Source of the DNA: Robertmurraya sp047302285
GTDB taxonomy: Bacteria; Bacillota; Bacilli; Bacillales; Cytobacillaceae
Direction of reading: 5' to 3'
NCBI RefSeq assembly: GCF_047302285.1
Contig: NZ_CP154845.1
Coordinates: 2,356,001-2,420,000 of the forward strand
DNA: 64,000 nt
Part shown: positions 1-8,775 of the stretch, one piece after another
How the letters are laid out: the number at the start of each line of letters is the position of its first letter
Numbering within the stretch: position 1 is the stretch's first letter
Position numbers and translations under genes: made by a program
Notes under the pieces: model-generated
What the model was told of the DNA's origin: nothing
Databases searched by the model: none
Seen by the model: the letters and a program-made list of their open reading frames with translations, nothing else

Positions 1-334
1 CACTGTCAGATAAAGATAGTGATGTTCCTCTTTTCATAAAATAGTTCGTTTTTTCAGGAGTAAATTCATCTTTTAGTTTAAATTCAATCGCTTTTGAACG
101 ATAATACTTTTCGATAATTCCCTTATTGTTCTTCGTATCAGCTAACTCCAGAATTCCTCCGTTATATAGCTGTTGGATATGATAATGAATACTTCCATTT
201 GATTTTCCAAGTTCATCCGCTACTTGCTTGGCTGTCATTGCATTCTCGTTTAATAAATAGATAATCTTTGCTCTCAGTGGACTAGATATTAATTTTTGTT
301 GTTCTAACGTAATTTCCATTTTCCCATCATCCAT
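1..334 (-). CDS. ArsR-type winged-helix regulator (C-terminus outside window)
   Basis: The reverse strand encodes about 111 residues from an ATG at 334 to the window edge, with no stop, so the C-terminus is missing. The N-terminal half reads as a winged helix: a segment beginning with residues like SPLRAKIIYLL, a recognition region AMTAKQVADELGKSNGSIHYHI, and a wing ending near KYYRSKA. This fits the ArsR/HTH_20 group, where the HxxIQQL helix discriminates the operator. An in-frame ATG at 319 is an alternative start. A TTCTAA/TTAGAA dyad lies just upstream, suggesting autoregulation. The effector is unknown because the sensing domain is not visible. Confidence 0.7.
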   Translation of the reverse strand, partial: MDDGKMEITLEQQKLISSPLRAKIIYLLNENAMTAKQVADELGKSNGSIHYHIQQLYNGGILELADTKNNKGIIEKYYRSKAIEFKLKDEFTPEKTNYFMKRGTSLSLSDS

Positions 335-363
335 TCTAATTGTTAATTTGATTATATTATATG

Positions 364-379
364 TTCTAATTTTTTAGAA
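364..379. promoter_or_regulatory. Perfect dyad, probable ArsR-type operator
   Basis: TTCTAA-TTTT-TTAGAA is a perfect inverted repeat 30 bp upstream of the regulator start at 334. Half-sites of the same kind recur at 333-339 and 392-398. Position and symmetry suggest the binding site of the adjacent regulator. This is an inference; no binding data exist here. Confidence 0.5.
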
Positions 380-413
380 TGCAATAATTATTTAGAATGA
401 AATGGAAAATTAG

Positions 414-449
414 ACAAAAAATAACCCCTTGCTAATCATTAGCAAGGGG
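414..449 (-). terminator. Rho-independent terminator after parC
   Basis: Perfect 12-bp stem CCCCTTGCTAAT/ATTAGCAAGGGG with a one-base centre (effective loop TCA). On the reverse strand it is followed by a T-rich tail (TTATTTTTT). It lies 25 bp after the parC stop and closes the parE-parC operon. Confidence 0.9.
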
Positions 450-473
450 AATAAATCAATTTTCATTATTTGT

Positions 474-2897
474 TTATTCGGTAGTCGTTTTCCAAATGCT
501 TTGTACTTTACCACTCTCGGTTTCATCAATGATGAATGAACCATTGGTATATCGATCATTGTAACGCAGTTCGGATGCTTTCGTGCTTTCGAGTTGCCCT
601 TTTTCGGATTGAACGGTAATTTCATCGTCTTCTCGGACAAGGACAGCACCAATGACACGATGTGGATTTGATTTAAGTTCTCTAATCATGACGACGCCAC
701 GCTTTGCCCTTGAAGTTAAATCAAATTCGGTTAGCTTCATTTTTTTGATAGAGCCACGCTGTGTCACAATGACAATGCTCTCTTCATTTAAATTAGAAAT
801 AATATTTCCACTTGTGACGACATCTCCATCCTTCAGGTTCATCCCTTTAACGCCAGCTGCGCGAGCACCGACCAATGGAACTTCTTCTTCGGAAAATCTC
901 AGTCCGTATCCTAAATAAGTGGTTAAGAAGAGTTCCGCTTTTCCGTCTGTTTCATGTACATCAATGAGTTCATCCCCATTTTTTACATTAATGGCGACAA
1001 GTGGTTTCGAGTACCGTTGTGCTTTATATTGCTTCAACTCTGTTTTCTTAATCATTCCATTTTTCGTGAAGAATAAGAGATTAGATTCTTTTTCAAAATC
1101 CGTTACAGGTATCACTTTAATAATCGATTCATCACGATCTATTGGGACGATATTGGCCACATGTTGCCCAAGATCCTTCCAACGAATATCTGGTAGCTCA
1201 TGTACTGGACAATATAAGTAATTGCCTTTATTCGTGAAGAGAAGAAGTACATCTGTCGTATTCATTTCCAATTGAGCAAGAAGGCGATCCGAGTCCTTCA
1301 TGCCAAAATCCTGCCCGTTGGAAGCGGCAAAGGAACGTGGACTTGTCCGTTTTACATATCCTTCTTTTGTGACAGTGACGATCACATCTTCACTAGCAAT
1401 GAGGACTTCAAGATTGATTTTAATTTCCTCAATTTCGGCTTCAATTTTCGTACGTCTTTCATCTGCGAATCGTTTCTTCACATCTTTAAGCTCTTTTTTG
1501 ATAACAGATAAAAGCTTTCGTTCACTTGCTAGGATGGATGATAATTCTTCCACTTTCTTTGCTAGTTCCTCCGCTTCAGCTTGTAAGGCTGTAATATCTG
1601 TATTCGTTAAACGGTAAAGTTGTAAGGAAACAATCGCTTCTGCTTGAGCTTCAGAGAATTGAAACTTTGCAATTAAATTATCTTTCGCATTTCGTTTATC
1701 CTTAGATGCACGAATCGTGGCAATGACTTCGTCAAGGATAGAGAGAGCCTTCATTAAGCCTTCAACAATATGCTGACGATCCTTCGCTTTTTGCAAATCA
1801 TATTGTGTTCTGCGTGTAACGACTTCCTTTTGATGCTCGATATAGGCATCAAGGAGGTTTAGTAAACCCATCAATTTCGGTCTTCTATTATGAATAGCGA
1901 CCATATTAAAGCTATACGTAATTTGGAGGTCGCTATTTTTATATAAATAATTTAGAACGCCGTTCGCATCTGCATCCTTTTTTAATTCGATCACTACACG
2001 GAGACCGGTACGATCGGTTTCATCACGCACTTCAGAAATGCCTTCGACTTTGCGATCTAAGCGAAATTCATCGATTTTCTTAACGAGGTTGGCTTTGTTA
2101 ATTTCATAAGGAATTTCTGTCACAACGATTTGTTGTTTGCCGCCACGAGTTGTTTCAATCTCTGTCTTACCTCGTACAATAAACTTACCTTTTCCAGTTT
2201 CGTACGCTTTCTTAATTCCTTCTACCCCTTGAATGATGCCCCCAGTTGGGAAATCAGGACCTTTAATAACGGTCATTAAATCATCGACCGTTGTTTGTGG
2301 ATTGTCCATACGCATAATGACGCCATCAATAATTTCTCCTAAATGATGGGGAGGAATATCAGTCGCATAACCAGCGGAAATTCCTGTTGATCCATTAACC
2401 AGTAGGTTTGGATACATCGCGGGTAAAACGGTTGGTTCACTTGCTGTATCATCAAAGTTTGGAACGAGATCAACGGTATTTTTTTCAATGTCTCTTAGAA
2501 GCTCAGCAGCGATTGCGGATAGTCTTGCTTCTGTATAACGCATCGCAGCAGGTGGATCTCCATCAATACTTCCGTTATTTCCGTGCATCTCAACTAGAAG
2601 ATTGCGAACCTTCCAATCTTGGCTCATCCTTACCATCGCTTCATAAACTGAACTATCTCCATGGGGATGGTAGTTACCAATAACGTTTCCGACCGTTTTT
2701 GCTGATTTACGAAAGCCTTTCTCACTCGTATTGCCTTCTACATGCATCGCATATAGAATTCTGCGCTGAACGGGTTTTAAGCCATCTCTTGCATCTGGTA
2801 ATGCGCGATCTTGAATAATGTATTTACTGTAACGACCAAAACGGTCTCCAAGCACATCTTCTAACGGGAGGTCACGAAATTTCTCTGCGCTACTCAT
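474..2897 (-). CDS. parC: DNA topoisomerase IV subunit A
   Basis: Breakage-reunion subunit of topoisomerase IV, which decatenates daughter chromosomes as a ParC2ParE2 tetramer. The 807-residue length is normal for Gram-positive ParC/GrlA. The active-site tyrosine is Y121 in the AAMRYTEARL motif. The quinolone-determining region HPHGDSSVYEA (about residues 77-87) has the wild-type Ser and Glu. Beta-pinwheel repeats of the C-terminal domain follow from about residue 500. The ATG overlaps the parE stop by 4 bp (ATGA), so the two are translationally coupled. ParC rather than GyrA is supported by pairing with parE and by the B. subtilis-like neighbourhood. Confidence 0.97.
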   Translation of the reverse strand: MSSAEKFRDLPLEDVLGDRFGRYSKYIIQDRALPDARDGLKPVQRRILYAMHVEGNTSEKGFRKSAKTVGNVIGNYHPHGDSSVYEAMVRMSQDWKVRNLLVEMHGNNGSIDGDPPAAMRYTEARLSAIAAELLRDIEKNTVDLVPNFDDTASEPTVLPAMYPNLLVNGSTGISAGYATDIPPHHLGEIIDGVIMRMDNPQTTVDDLMTVIKGPDFPTGGIIQGVEGIKKAYETGKGKFIVRGKTEIETTRGGKQQIVVTEIPYEINKANLVKKIDEFRLDRKVEGISEVRDETDRTGLRVVIELKKDADANGVLNYLYKNSDLQITYSFNMVAIHNRRPKLMGLLNLLDAYIEHQKEVVTRRTQYDLQKAKDRQHIVEGLMKALSILDEVIATIRASKDKRNAKDNLIAKFQFSEAQAEAIVSLQLYRLTNTDITALQAEAEELAKKVEELSSILASERKLLSVIKKELKDVKKRFADERRTKIEAEIEEIKINLEVLIASEDVIVTVTKEGYVKRTSPRSFAASNGQDFGMKDSDRLLAQLEMNTTDVLLLFTNKGNYLYCPVHELPDIRWKDLGQHVANIVPIDRDESIIKVIPVTDFEKESNLLFFTKNGMIKKTELKQYKAQRYSKPLVAINVKNGDELIDVHETDGKAELFLTTYLGYGLRFSEEEVPLVGARAAGVKGMNLKDGDVVTSGNIISNLNEESIVIVTQRGSIKKMKLTEFDLTSRAKRGVVMIRELKSNPHRVIGAVLVREDDEITVQSEKGQLESTKASELRYNDRYTNGSFIIDETESGKVQSIWKTTTE

Positions 2898-4873
2898 GAT
2901 TCAGTAACCTCCTCTTCCACTAATATATTTTCATTTTCAAGAATGCTACTGTCTTCTTCAAGACCAAATGCAACATTCGATTCAATCCATTTGCGACGAG
3001 GTTCAACCTTATCTCCCATCAATGTGGTCACACGTCTTTCCGCTCTAGCTGCATCATCAATTCGTACGCGAATCAATGTTCGTGTTTCTGGATTCATTGT
3101 CGTTTCCCAAAGTTGGTCGGCATTCATTTCACCAAGTCCTTTATAACGTTGGATCATATAGCCTTTACCAATTTTTTTGATTGCCCCATCAAGCTCATCA
3201 TCGCTCCAAGCATATTCGATCACTTCTTTCTTACCAGTACCCTTACTCACTTTATATAAAGGTGGAAGTGCTATAAAGACTTTTCCAGCTTCTAGAAGTG
3301 GCTTCATGTATCGGTAAAAGAAAGTAAGGAGAAGGACTTGGATATGGGCTCCATCTGTATCTGCATCGGTCATAATGACGACTTTGTCATAGTTACAATC
3401 TTCAACATTAAAGTCAGCACCAACGCCAGCACCGATTGCGTGGATGATCGTGTTGATTTCTTCATTCTTGAAAATATCAGCAAGCTTTGCTTTCTCTGTA
3501 TTAATCACCTTACCACGTAAAGGAAGTACGGCTTGGAATTTCCGATCACGCCCTTGCTTTGCGCTACCACCTGCAGAGTCACCCTCTACTAAATAGAGTT
3601 CGTTACGTTGTGGATTCCGTGATTGAGCGGGAGTTAATTTACCTGAAAGAACAGCTTCGCCTTTTTTTCGCTTCTTCCCACTACGAGCTTCCTCTCTTGC
3701 TTTACGTGCTGCTTCACGTGCTTGATAAGCTTTGATTGCCTTTTTTATTAAAAGGGAGCTAATATCAGGATTTTCCTCAAAAAAGTAAGATAAATGCTCT
3801 GAGACGACTGCGTCGACAGCAGATCTTGCCTCACTTGTGCCCAGTTTCCCTTTCGTTTGCCCTTCAAACTGCAATAACTCTTCAGGTACACGAACAGAAA
3901 TGATCGCAGCGAAACCTTCACGAATATCAGAGCCTTCAAGGTTTTTATCCTTATCCTTAAGTAAGCTTACTTTTCTGGCATACTCATTAAATGCACGTGT
4001 TAAAGCTGTTTTCGCTCCAGCCTCATGAGTACCGCCGTCCTTTGTCCGTACATTGTTTACAAACGATAGAACGTTTTCAGAGTATCCATCATTAAATTGA
4101 AAAGCAAAATCGACTTCAATCGCAGAGTTTACTCCTTCAAAGCTCACCACTGGGTGGAGAACATCCTTTTCCTCATTTAAATATTGCACAAATGCTTCGA
4201 TTCCATTTTCATAATGGAATTCTTCTTTCGCATCGTTGCGCTCATCTATGATTTCAATCTTCATTCCTTTTAATAGAAAGGCAGATTCACGGAGACGTTC
4301 GCATAAAGTCTCATAATTATAAGTTGTTGTGGAGAAGATCGTTCTATCTGGTTTGAAATGAATGGTTGTTCCTGATTGGTTCGTTTTCCCAATTTTTTCA
4401 AGTGTTGTAACAGGGACACCACCATTTTCGAAACGCTGTTCATAAACAAAGCCATCTCTCTTAATCTTGACAACAAGCCATTCTGAAAGCGCGTTAACAA
4501 CGGATGCTCCGACACCATGCAGTCCACCACTAGTTTTATATCCACCTTGTCCGAATTTACCTCCTGCATGAAGAACGGTTAAGATGACTTCTGGTGTAGG
4601 TTTTCCCATTTTATGCATTCCTGTTGGCATTCCCCGACCTTTATCTTGAACACTAATCGAATTGTCTTTATGTATCTTTACGATGATATGGTCACCATAA
4701 CCTGCAAGTGCCTCATCTACCGAGTTATCGACAATTTCATATACTAAATGATGAAGACCTCTCGAATCAGTACTACCAATGTACATACCGGGGCGTTTAC
4801 GAACCGCTTCGAGACCTTCTAATACTTGAATGGCATCATCATTATATTCGAAGCTTTGCTGATTTCTTGCCAC
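2894..4873 (-). CDS. parE: DNA topoisomerase IV subunit B
   Basis: ATPase subunit of topoisomerase IV, 659 residues. The GHKL ATP-binding site is visible as EIVDNSVDEALAG near residue 46 and GGLHGVGASVVNA near residue 115. The TOPRIM part carries LVEGDSAGGSAKQGRDR near residue 426 and the metal-binding MTDADTDGAHI near residue 500. The start is GTG, chosen because AAAGGGG lies 8 bases upstream and the encoded MARNQQSFEYNDDAIQVLEG matches the family N-terminus. The stop overlaps parC. The upstream region carries a LexA-type box, so SOS induction of the operon is likely. Confidence 0.97.
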   Translation of the reverse strand: MARNQQSFEYNDDAIQVLEGLEAVRKRPGMYIGSTDSRGLHHLVYEIVDNSVDEALAGYGDHIIVKIHKDNSISVQDKGRGMPTGMHKMGKPTPEVILTVLHAGGKFGQGGYKTSGGLHGVGASVVNALSEWLVVKIKRDGFVYEQRFENGGVPVTTLEKIGKTNQSGTTIHFKPDRTIFSTTTYNYETLCERLRESAFLLKGMKIEIIDERNDAKEEFHYENGIEAFVQYLNEEKDVLHPVVSFEGVNSAIEVDFAFQFNDGYSENVLSFVNNVRTKDGGTHEAGAKTALTRAFNEYARKVSLLKDKDKNLEGSDIREGFAAIISVRVPEELLQFEGQTKGKLGTSEARSAVDAVVSEHLSYFFEENPDISSLLIKKAIKAYQAREAARKAREEARSGKKRKKGEAVLSGKLTPAQSRNPQRNELYLVEGDSAGGSAKQGRDRKFQAVLPLRGKVINTEKAKLADIFKNEEINTIIHAIGAGVGADFNVEDCNYDKVVIMTDADTDGAHIQVLLLTFFYRYMKPLLEAGKVFIALPPLYKVSKGTGKKEVIEYAWSDDELDGAIKKIGKGYMIQRYKGLGEMNADQLWETTMNPETRTLIRVRIDDAARAERRVTTLMGDKVEPRRKWIESNVAFGLEEDSSILENENILVEEEVTES

Positions 4874-5322
4874 TTACATACCCCTTTCAATTGCTGCTAT
4901 CAAATAATATTATTTATAAATGAACGTTTCATAAGCGAAAATCAACTACATCATGCATTAATAACGGATAGGTTTCTATTCGCGAAATTAGGCTTTTTCA
5001 CTCTTAGAACGAGTGTTCCTGAAGTTAATCTTATCATATCAATTGAGTTTTTTCTTAAAGTTTTGTAGAAATTTATGGAGAAATTGAACAAAAGTTTAAG
5101 AATCGTGAAGGGTTATCTTGCTTTTGAACACAATTATGATCCTTACTCAAAAAGAAACGTCTATGCACTATTGTATATAAATATAACGATTTAGCAAATA
5201 GGTCATCGTTAATTTGCTTCAGTTTAGTTAAGAGATATTTTATTATCTATCTGTTTAGAGGAGTTCTTGGAAAAGAAGTTCGCAACGATAAATAGGAATA
5301 AAGAATCATTTTAGAATCGATA
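4874..5322. other. Intergenic region upstream of parE
   Basis: About 450 bases with no supportable gene. It contains the probable parE promoter on the reverse strand (TATGATAAGATT, plus-strand 5027-5038) and a LexA-type palindrome at 5007-5018. The remainder, 5040-5320, is AT-rich and shows no feature I can name. Confidence 0.6.
5007..5018. promoter_or_regulatory. LexA (DinR)-type SOS box upstream of parE
   Basis: GAAC-GAGT-GTTC fits the Bacillus SOS-box core GAAC-N4-GTTC. It lies 9 bp downstream of a -10-like TATGAT on the reverse strand, so LexA bound there would cover the start of transcription. In B. subtilis parE-parC belongs to the LexA regulon, which agrees with this placement. Confidence 0.65.
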
Positions 5323-5354
5323 GAAAAAACTGTCAAGAAATACTCGACAGTTTT
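5323..5354 (-). terminator. Rho-independent terminator after yneT
   Basis: Stem AAAACTGTC/GACAGTTTT with an 11-base loop, followed on the reverse strand by TTTTTT. It begins 11 bp after the yneT stop. Confidence 0.85.
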
Positions 5355-5365
5355 ATTAAGAATCA

Positions 5366-5779
5366 TTATTTTGTTAACGCATGCTCCACTTTTATGCAGC
5401 GATCCATGATCACTGTATAGCCTTTTTCCTTTAAAAATTGATAAGCTTCTTCGTTGACCACTCCAAGCTGTGCCCAAAAAATTTCAGCATCAATTTCAGC
5501 AAATTCTTTGGCTACATCCAGTAAATGTTCAGAGCGTCGAAAGACATTTACAACATCAACATGGCCCTCTATTTCTTTTAATGACTTTACCGCCTTAACT
5601 CCAAAAACTTCGTCTACTGTTGGATTAACCGGAATGATCTCATATCCTGCATCTTGCATCGCTTTGGAAACCATGTAGGATGTTCTTTCAGGGTTGCCAC
5701 TTAGACCAACTACGGCAATTCGCTTTACTCTTTTTAAGATTTTTCCAATTTCCTCACGACTCGGATTTTCAATCGTCAT
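5366..5779 (-). CDS. yneT: CoA-binding (Rossmann) protein, YneT family
   Basis: A 137-residue protein of the CoA_binding_2 family. The Rossmann start VKRIAVVGLSGNPERTSYMV is near residue 17, followed by YEIIPVNPTVDEVFG and a C-terminal GYTVIMDRCIKVEHA. Family members are single CoA-binding domains resembling the N-terminus of succinyl-CoA synthetase alpha; no catalytic role is established. I place the start at the ATG at 5779 because GGAGGAGAT lies just before it. A longer frame to 5839 exists but lacks a ribosome binding site. The gene lies next to parE-parC as in B. subtilis. Confidence 0.85.
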   Translation of the reverse strand: MTIENPSREEIGKILKRVKRIAVVGLSGNPERTSYMVSKAMQDAGYEIIPVNPTVDEVFGVKAVKSLKEIEGHVDVVNVFRRSEHLLDVAKEFAEIDAEIFWAQLGVVNEEAYQFLKEKGYTVIMDRCIKVEHALTK

Positions 5780-5890
5780 TTTGTATCTCCTCCAATAAAA
5801 GTGATCAAATTTACATGTAAAAGGTAGTATTTCCTTCATTGTACGCTTTCAATGTAAAAAAATCATGTACATCATCTCGGGAGAGCGATT

Positions 5891-7609
5891 TTATTTTTGG
5901 GTTACTTGTTCATTTTTCATATCTAAAGCTAGCCATGCAGTTTCATTGGCAAACGATCTAGACCAGCTAGCAATTCCAGCAAGTTCATATTTAGATGCCA
6001 AATTTACTCGCTTTCTTAGTGAGAGATCATCTTCAAGCCAAATTTTATATGTGCTTTTCTCCTCGGCAACATAAACTTCTGCATAGTTTTGTCCGCTTGC
6101 TTCATCATAGGTTGGTGTTAATTGATGTTGATCCAACCATTCCTGCACTTTATCCATAGATAACGCCGAAGAAGAAACCTCTCCTGAGTCTTGGACTTGC
6201 CACAAGCGTGCATAAAGTGGTACACCAAGGATTAGCTTTTCATTTGGGATCAACTCAAGGAGCTTTTGTAGATTCTCCTCGACCCAAGGAAGGCTTGCGA
6301 CGCTTCCGGCAATTGGTGACGAACCCCAATGTTCATCATAGGCCATGACGGCTAAATAATCGACGATATTTGCAAGCTTTTCCCGCTCATAAAAGGCCGA
6401 CCAATTTCCACCTGCAATAAAAGTAATGTCCATCGATACAATGAGTCCAGCTTCATGGAAATAAGGAGTTGCTTCTCGAACAAATTGAGTTACAAGTGGA
6501 CCATGTTCTGGTTTCACATTTTCAATATCTAAATTAATGCCATCTAACTGATAGATTTGACTATAATGGAGCAACGTTCGAATCATTTTTTGACGTGTGT
6601 CAAAGTCTTTGAAAGCTTGGTATGTTAATTCAGGATCAAAGGCATTGGAAAAGAGTCCCCAAACTTGGTATCCTTTGTCCTTCGCCCAAGTAACATAAGG
6701 CAATGATCCGAGATTTGTAATTTCGCCCTCACCATTTTCTAATTCAAACCATGTAGGAGATACAACGTTAACACCAGGCATTTGTGGAAGACTGCTTGGA
6801 TGCGGTGTTTTTGTATAAACAGCTTCCCAAGTTAGTTGAATCGGACCGTCCATTTTCGGTAACGAGGCTTCTTTTTGCTCTCTTATAATGGTAATAATCT
6901 CCTTTTCTCCAGGTGTAACAAGCTTCTTTTCGATATAACCTGCAACTCCGTCTTTTTTACGCACATAATAAAAATCATCTTTCTCCTCTTCGATGAATAC
7001 TTCTTCTTCCAAAGTTGTTTCAGAAGTATAAGAAGATTGAAGAGATGGTTCTGTTCTTAATCGAAGTTTTTCCTCATGAACTTCTTTTTCAGTAATCGTG
7101 GCATTAGTAATTTCTTCACCGTTCTGTTGGATTAAGACCCCATATGAGTTTGGTAAAATAGAATACTCCATTGGGAAAAAACTGACAACTGGTTCTAATG
7201 CGAGATAAAGTTCACCTGCTTCATCTTTGAGCGCTGAAAAGTGGAGCTCTACAGGTTCTTCATTTACATAATAGGTCAATGACTCTGAAGGCATTTGGAT
7301 AACCTTATCTGTCGTTGTTATGATAATAGAATCAGATTTTTCGTCATAGCTAACACTGTCATCGACGTTCTCTTGAATAAATGATAAAGGCACGTAGACG
7401 CTCTCTCCGTCTACTATCGCATTCCCTTTTTGAGACCCTTCAAAAATAATGGGATTTTCCCCGCTGAAATAATCGATTTTTTCTTTTGAGGCAAAAGGGT
7501 ATAAAAGTAATAGAATACTAGAGATGATCATACATACTGCGATCAATAGTCCTCCAATGATCCACCCTTTTGAGATCATTTTCTTTTGATGATATTCAAC
7601 ACGTACCAT
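5891..7609 (-). CDS. Membrane-anchored GH18 family protein with SH3 domain
   Basis: A 572-residue cell-surface protein. A transmembrane anchor lies near residues 15-38. A copper-amine-oxidase-like N-terminal segment follows (about 50-160, AIVDGESVYVPLSFIQE). Next is a bacterial SH3-like segment (about 175-240, LRLRTEPSLQSSYTSET), then a GH18 barrel. The barrel contains the catalytic signature DGINLDIE (D-x-x-x-D-x-E), and substrate-barrel motifs VVSMDITF and YLAVMAYDEHWG. This suggests action on peptidoglycan or another GlcNAc polymer, as in spore-cortex and YvbX-like Bacillus GH18 proteins. Start at 7609: AAGGGGAGGAATATC precedes that ATG. It is absent from the B. subtilis parE-plsY interval and so looks like an insertion. 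Confidence 0.8.
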   Translation of the reverse strand: MVRVEYHQKKMISKGWIIGGLLIAVCMIISSILLLLYPFASKEKIDYFSGENPIIFEGSQKGNAIVDGESVYVPLSFIQENVDDSVSYDEKSDSIIITTTDKVIQMPSESLTYYVNEEPVELHFSALKDEAGELYLALEPVVSFFPMEYSILPNSYGVLIQQNGEEITNATITEKEVHEEKLRLRTEPSLQSSYTSETTLEEEVFIEEEKDDFYYVRKKDGVAGYIEKKLVTPGEKEIITIIREQKEASLPKMDGPIQLTWEAVYTKTPHPSSLPQMPGVNVVSPTWFELENGEGEITNLGSLPYVTWAKDKGYQVWGLFSNAFDPELTYQAFKDFDTRQKMIRTLLHYSQIYQLDGINLDIENVKPEHGPLVTQFVREATPYFHEAGLIVSMDITFIAGGNWSAFYEREKLANIVDYLAVMAYDEHWGSSPIAGSVASLPWVEENLQKLLELIPNEKLILGVPLYARLWQVQDSGEVSSSALSMDKVQEWLDQHQLTPTYDEASGQNYAEVYVAEEKSTYKIWLEDDLSLRKRVNLASKYELAGIASWSRSFANETAWLALDMKNEQVTQK

Positions 7610-7777
7610 GAATGATATTCCTCCCCTTAAGTCCATCGTAACGAATTCAATCTCTCTTGAAAAGGAAAACCTCATATAAGGAGAAAATTTCAAATTCCAT
7701 GACGAATTCTGTCGTTTAAAAATGAAAATGTACGAATTCTTGCAAACTTTTGTCTATCCAAACTATTTTTTCAAGCA

Positions 7778-7807
7778 TTGTGAAATGGCTTCCACACGTG
7801 GTACAAT
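7778..7807 (+). promoter_or_regulatory. Probable sigma-A promoter of plsY
   Basis: -35 TTGTGA (7778-7783), 18-bp spacer, -10 TACAAT (7802-7807), 68 bp before the plsY start. Matched by eye only. Confidence 0.45.
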
Positions 7808-7875
7808 TATTAAACATTAGTAGTAGGTCTTAAAGAATACTAAACAATTTAGCTTTTTATGAAGGAGAACATTAT

Positions 7876-8454
7876 ATGGTCATTATTGCAATTATCATTT
7901 TATCTTATCTACTCGGTTCTATCCCTTCTGGACTGATTGCCGGAAAAACGAAAGGGATTGATATAAGGAAACATGGCAGCGGAAACTTAGGAGCGACCAA
8001 TACCTTTCGTGTACTTGGGGTTAAAGCAGGAATCATTGTAACTGTTGCAGATATATTAAAGGGAACGCTTGCGACAGCCCTTCCCGAACTATTTCAATCT
8101 GATCTACACCCATTAATTGCAGGTGTTGCAGCGGTTATCGGGCATATATTCCCAATCTTTGCAGGGTTTAAAGGGGGAAAAGCAGTAGCAACTTCTGGTG
8201 GTGTGCTTTTAGCTTATGCACCTCTCATGTTTGTCGTTATTGTAATCGTGTTTATCCTTTGTTTATACATAACGAAATATGTTTCGTTATCATCGATCGT
8301 TGCCGCTGTGGCTGCCTTAATATATGCCTTTATCGACGGTGATCGTGCACTAATCATTGTAGTTGCCCTTCTTGCCTTCTTTGTCATCTATCGACACCGG
8401 GCAAACATTTCACGTATTAAAAATAAAACAGAGCCGAAGGTTAAATGGCTATAA
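7876..8454 (+). CDS. plsY: Acyl-phosphate:glycerol-3-phosphate acyltransferase
   Basis: Integral membrane enzyme transferring an acyl group from acyl-phosphate to glycerol-3-phosphate, the first acylation step of phospholipid synthesis, working after PlsX. 192 residues with about five hydrophobic segments. The conserved motifs are present: GSIPSGLIAGK near residue 15, HGSGNLGATNTFRVLG near residue 35 and GHIFPIFAGFKGGKAVATSGG near residue 90. AAGGAGAAC precedes the ATG. It is monocistronic, with its own promoter and terminator, and sits in the expected B. subtilis position (yneS). Confidence 0.96.
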   Translation: MVIIAIIILSYLLGSIPSGLIAGKTKGIDIRKHGSGNLGATNTFRVLGVKAGIIVTVADILKGTLATALPELFQSDLHPLIAGVAAVIGHIFPIFAGFKGGKAVATSGGVLLAYAPLMFVVIVIVFILCLYITKYVSLSSIVAAVAALIYAFIDGDRALIIVVALLAFFVIYRHRANISRIKNKTEPKVKWL

Positions 8455-8459
8455 AGAAG

Positions 8460-8482
8460 GACCAGTTTTACTGGTCTTTTTT
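8460..8482 (+). terminator. Rho-independent terminator after plsY
   Basis: GACCAG-TTTTA-CTGGTC followed by TTTTTT, directly after the plsY stop. Confidence 0.9.
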
Positions 8483-8775
8483 CTATGCTGTCATTTCTGA
8501 GTTAAGATACTCTATGTTCTTACAAAAGAATTTATCGTTCTTTATTGATAATTTTCAACAAATTTTGTATACTGATGGTAAGAAAGTCTTAACAATAGGC
8601 AAAAAGCTTCAATTTTAGCTTCAATTTTCACTTTTTATGCAAATACATACATATCTTGATGTTTTTCGCCATAGACATATAAAAACAAACTTTCTTTCGT
8701 TCCTTATTGTCGCTTTGTAACAATAAATATGAATGAAATGAAAAGAGAGTTAAATTGATGAAGGATGGATGAAAA
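8483..8775. other. Intergenic region before the histidine kinase gene
   Basis: Nearly 300 AT-rich bases with no open frame of note. It presumably holds the kinase promoter, but I could not settle on a convincing -35/-10 pair. Confidence 0.4.

Noticed and set aside
4874..5322. Small gene upstream of parE on the forward strand
   Set aside because: No ribosome binding site and the frame overlaps the parE promoter and LexA box.
5247..5477. Leftward frame overlapping yneT
   Set aside because: It is in another frame over yneT and its terminator, without start signals.
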